Source: an uncultured Collinsella sp. (GTDB lineage: Bacteria; Actinomycetota; Coriobacteriia; Coriobacteriales; Coriobacteriaceae). From it: a stretch of DNA of 8,430 bases. The stretch spans positions 1-8,430 of the forward strand of contig CAKUCJ010000045.1 in the NCBI GenBank assembly GCA_934643435.1, written 5' to 3'. Below, piece by piece: positions 7,976 to 8,430 of the stretch. Position numbers and translations under genes: made by a program. The notes beneath the pieces were generated by a model. It ran no database searches, was not told the origin of the DNA, and saw nothing but the letters and a program-made list of their open reading frames with translations. Numbering within the stretch: position 1 is the stretch's first letter; each line of letters begins with the position of its first letter.

Positions 7976-8430
7976 ATGTCTAAGCCTCTTGGCAAGCCCG
8001 ATCGTATTGTCGTCGCCCTCGGCGGCAACGCCCTCGGCAACAACCCCGTCGAGCAGATCGAGGCCGTGAGCAACACCGCCCACGCTCTCCTCGGTCTCAT
8101 CGAGCAGGGCAACGAGATCATCATCACCCACGGCAACGGCCCGCAGGTCGGCATGATCCAGAACGCCTTCGCTGCCGCCCACGACGCCATCGGCACCCCC
8201 GAGATGCCGCTGCCCGAGTGCGGCGCCATGTCCCAGGGCTACATTGGTTATCACCTGCAGCAGGGCATCGGCCGCGAGATGCACAAGCGCTACAAGCGTT
8301 GGCACGCCGCCACCGTCGTCACCCAGATCGAGTGCGACCCCGACGACCCCGCGTTCAAGAACCCGACCAAGCCCATCGGCCCCTTCTACACCGAGGAGCA
8401 GGCCAAGGAGTTCATGGCCGAGGATCCCTC
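7976..8430 (+). CDS. arcC: Carbamate kinase, N-terminal half (cut by the right edge)
   Basis: The first 151 codons of a carbamate kinase (family length about 310). It transfers phosphate from carbamoyl phosphate to ADP, giving ATP plus carbamate (ammonia and CO2), the energy step of arginine deiminase, agmatine or ureido-compound fermentation. Family signatures visible: VVALGGNAL (12-20), the nucleotide/phosphate loop THGNGPQVG (51-59), AMSQGYIGY (84-92), VVTQIECD (114-121) and DPAFKNPTKPIGPFYT (124-139). The start is set by AAAGGA (7962-7967), eight bases before the ATG. CCTTT (7952-7956) could pair with AAAGG (7962-7966) and partly hide this ribosome site. Codon bias matches nifJ, so it is a native gene. 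The partner genes that would tell which pathway it serves lie beyond the window. Confidence 0.95.
   Translation, partial: MSKPLGKPDRIVVALGGNALGNNPVEQIEAVSNTAHALLGLIEQGNEIIITHGNGPQVGMIQNAFAAAHDAIGTPEMPLPECGAMSQGYIGYHLQQGIGREMHKRYKRWHAATVVTQIECDPDDPAFKNPTKPIGPFYTEEQAKEFMAEDP

Overview
The window looks like chromosomal DNA of a high-GC anaerobic gut actinobacterium of class Coriobacteriia. A Collinsella-like organism is my best guess, from the protein style, the strong C/G third-position bias in the metabolic genes, and the pairing of a pyruvate:ferredoxin oxidoreductase with a carbamate kinase. No marker gene is present to prove the taxon.

Layout. Positions 1-346 (minus strand) hold the N-terminal part of a secreted lipoprotein that runs off the left edge. 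Positions 347-947 are non-coding: a 26-bp perfect dyad, a smaller dyad, a possible -10 box and a GC-rich leader of about 280 nt. Positions 948-4487 (plus) encode a complete pyruvate:ferredoxin (flavodoxin) oxidoreductase, NifJ/PFOR, with all cluster and thiamine-diphosphate residues intact. It ends in a strong terminator nested inside a 29-bp perfect inverted repeat (4498-4622).

Positions 4689-6334 form a distinct cassette. Two near-identical 39-bp structured repeats (4689-4727 and 6296-6334) flank an AAA-type ATPase with a C-terminal DUF4143/PD-(D/E)XK-like domain (4907-6268). Three 34-bp-period direct repeats (4806-4891) sit directly in front of its start. The ATPase gene is visibly less GC-biased than its neighbours. 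This cassette is the most interesting part of the window.

Positions 6429-7372 (minus) are a tight two-gene operon: a 138-residue DUF3830-like (cyclophilin-like) protein followed 2 bp later by a 174-residue protein I do not recognise. A non-coding gap of about 600 bp (7373-7975) separates it from a divergent carbamate kinase (arcC, 7976 onward), which is cut off by the right edge.

How the genes work together. PFOR oxidises pyruvate to acetyl-CoA, CO2 and reduced ferredoxin, the core step of anaerobic fermentation. Carbamate kinase makes ATP from carbamoyl phosphate in arginine, agmatine or purine-derived fermentation. The two are separate transcription units. The DUF3830 operon could belong to the same nitrogen catabolism as arcC, but only adjacency suggests this. 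The ATPase cassette has no visible metabolic link and reads as an insertion between housekeeping genes.
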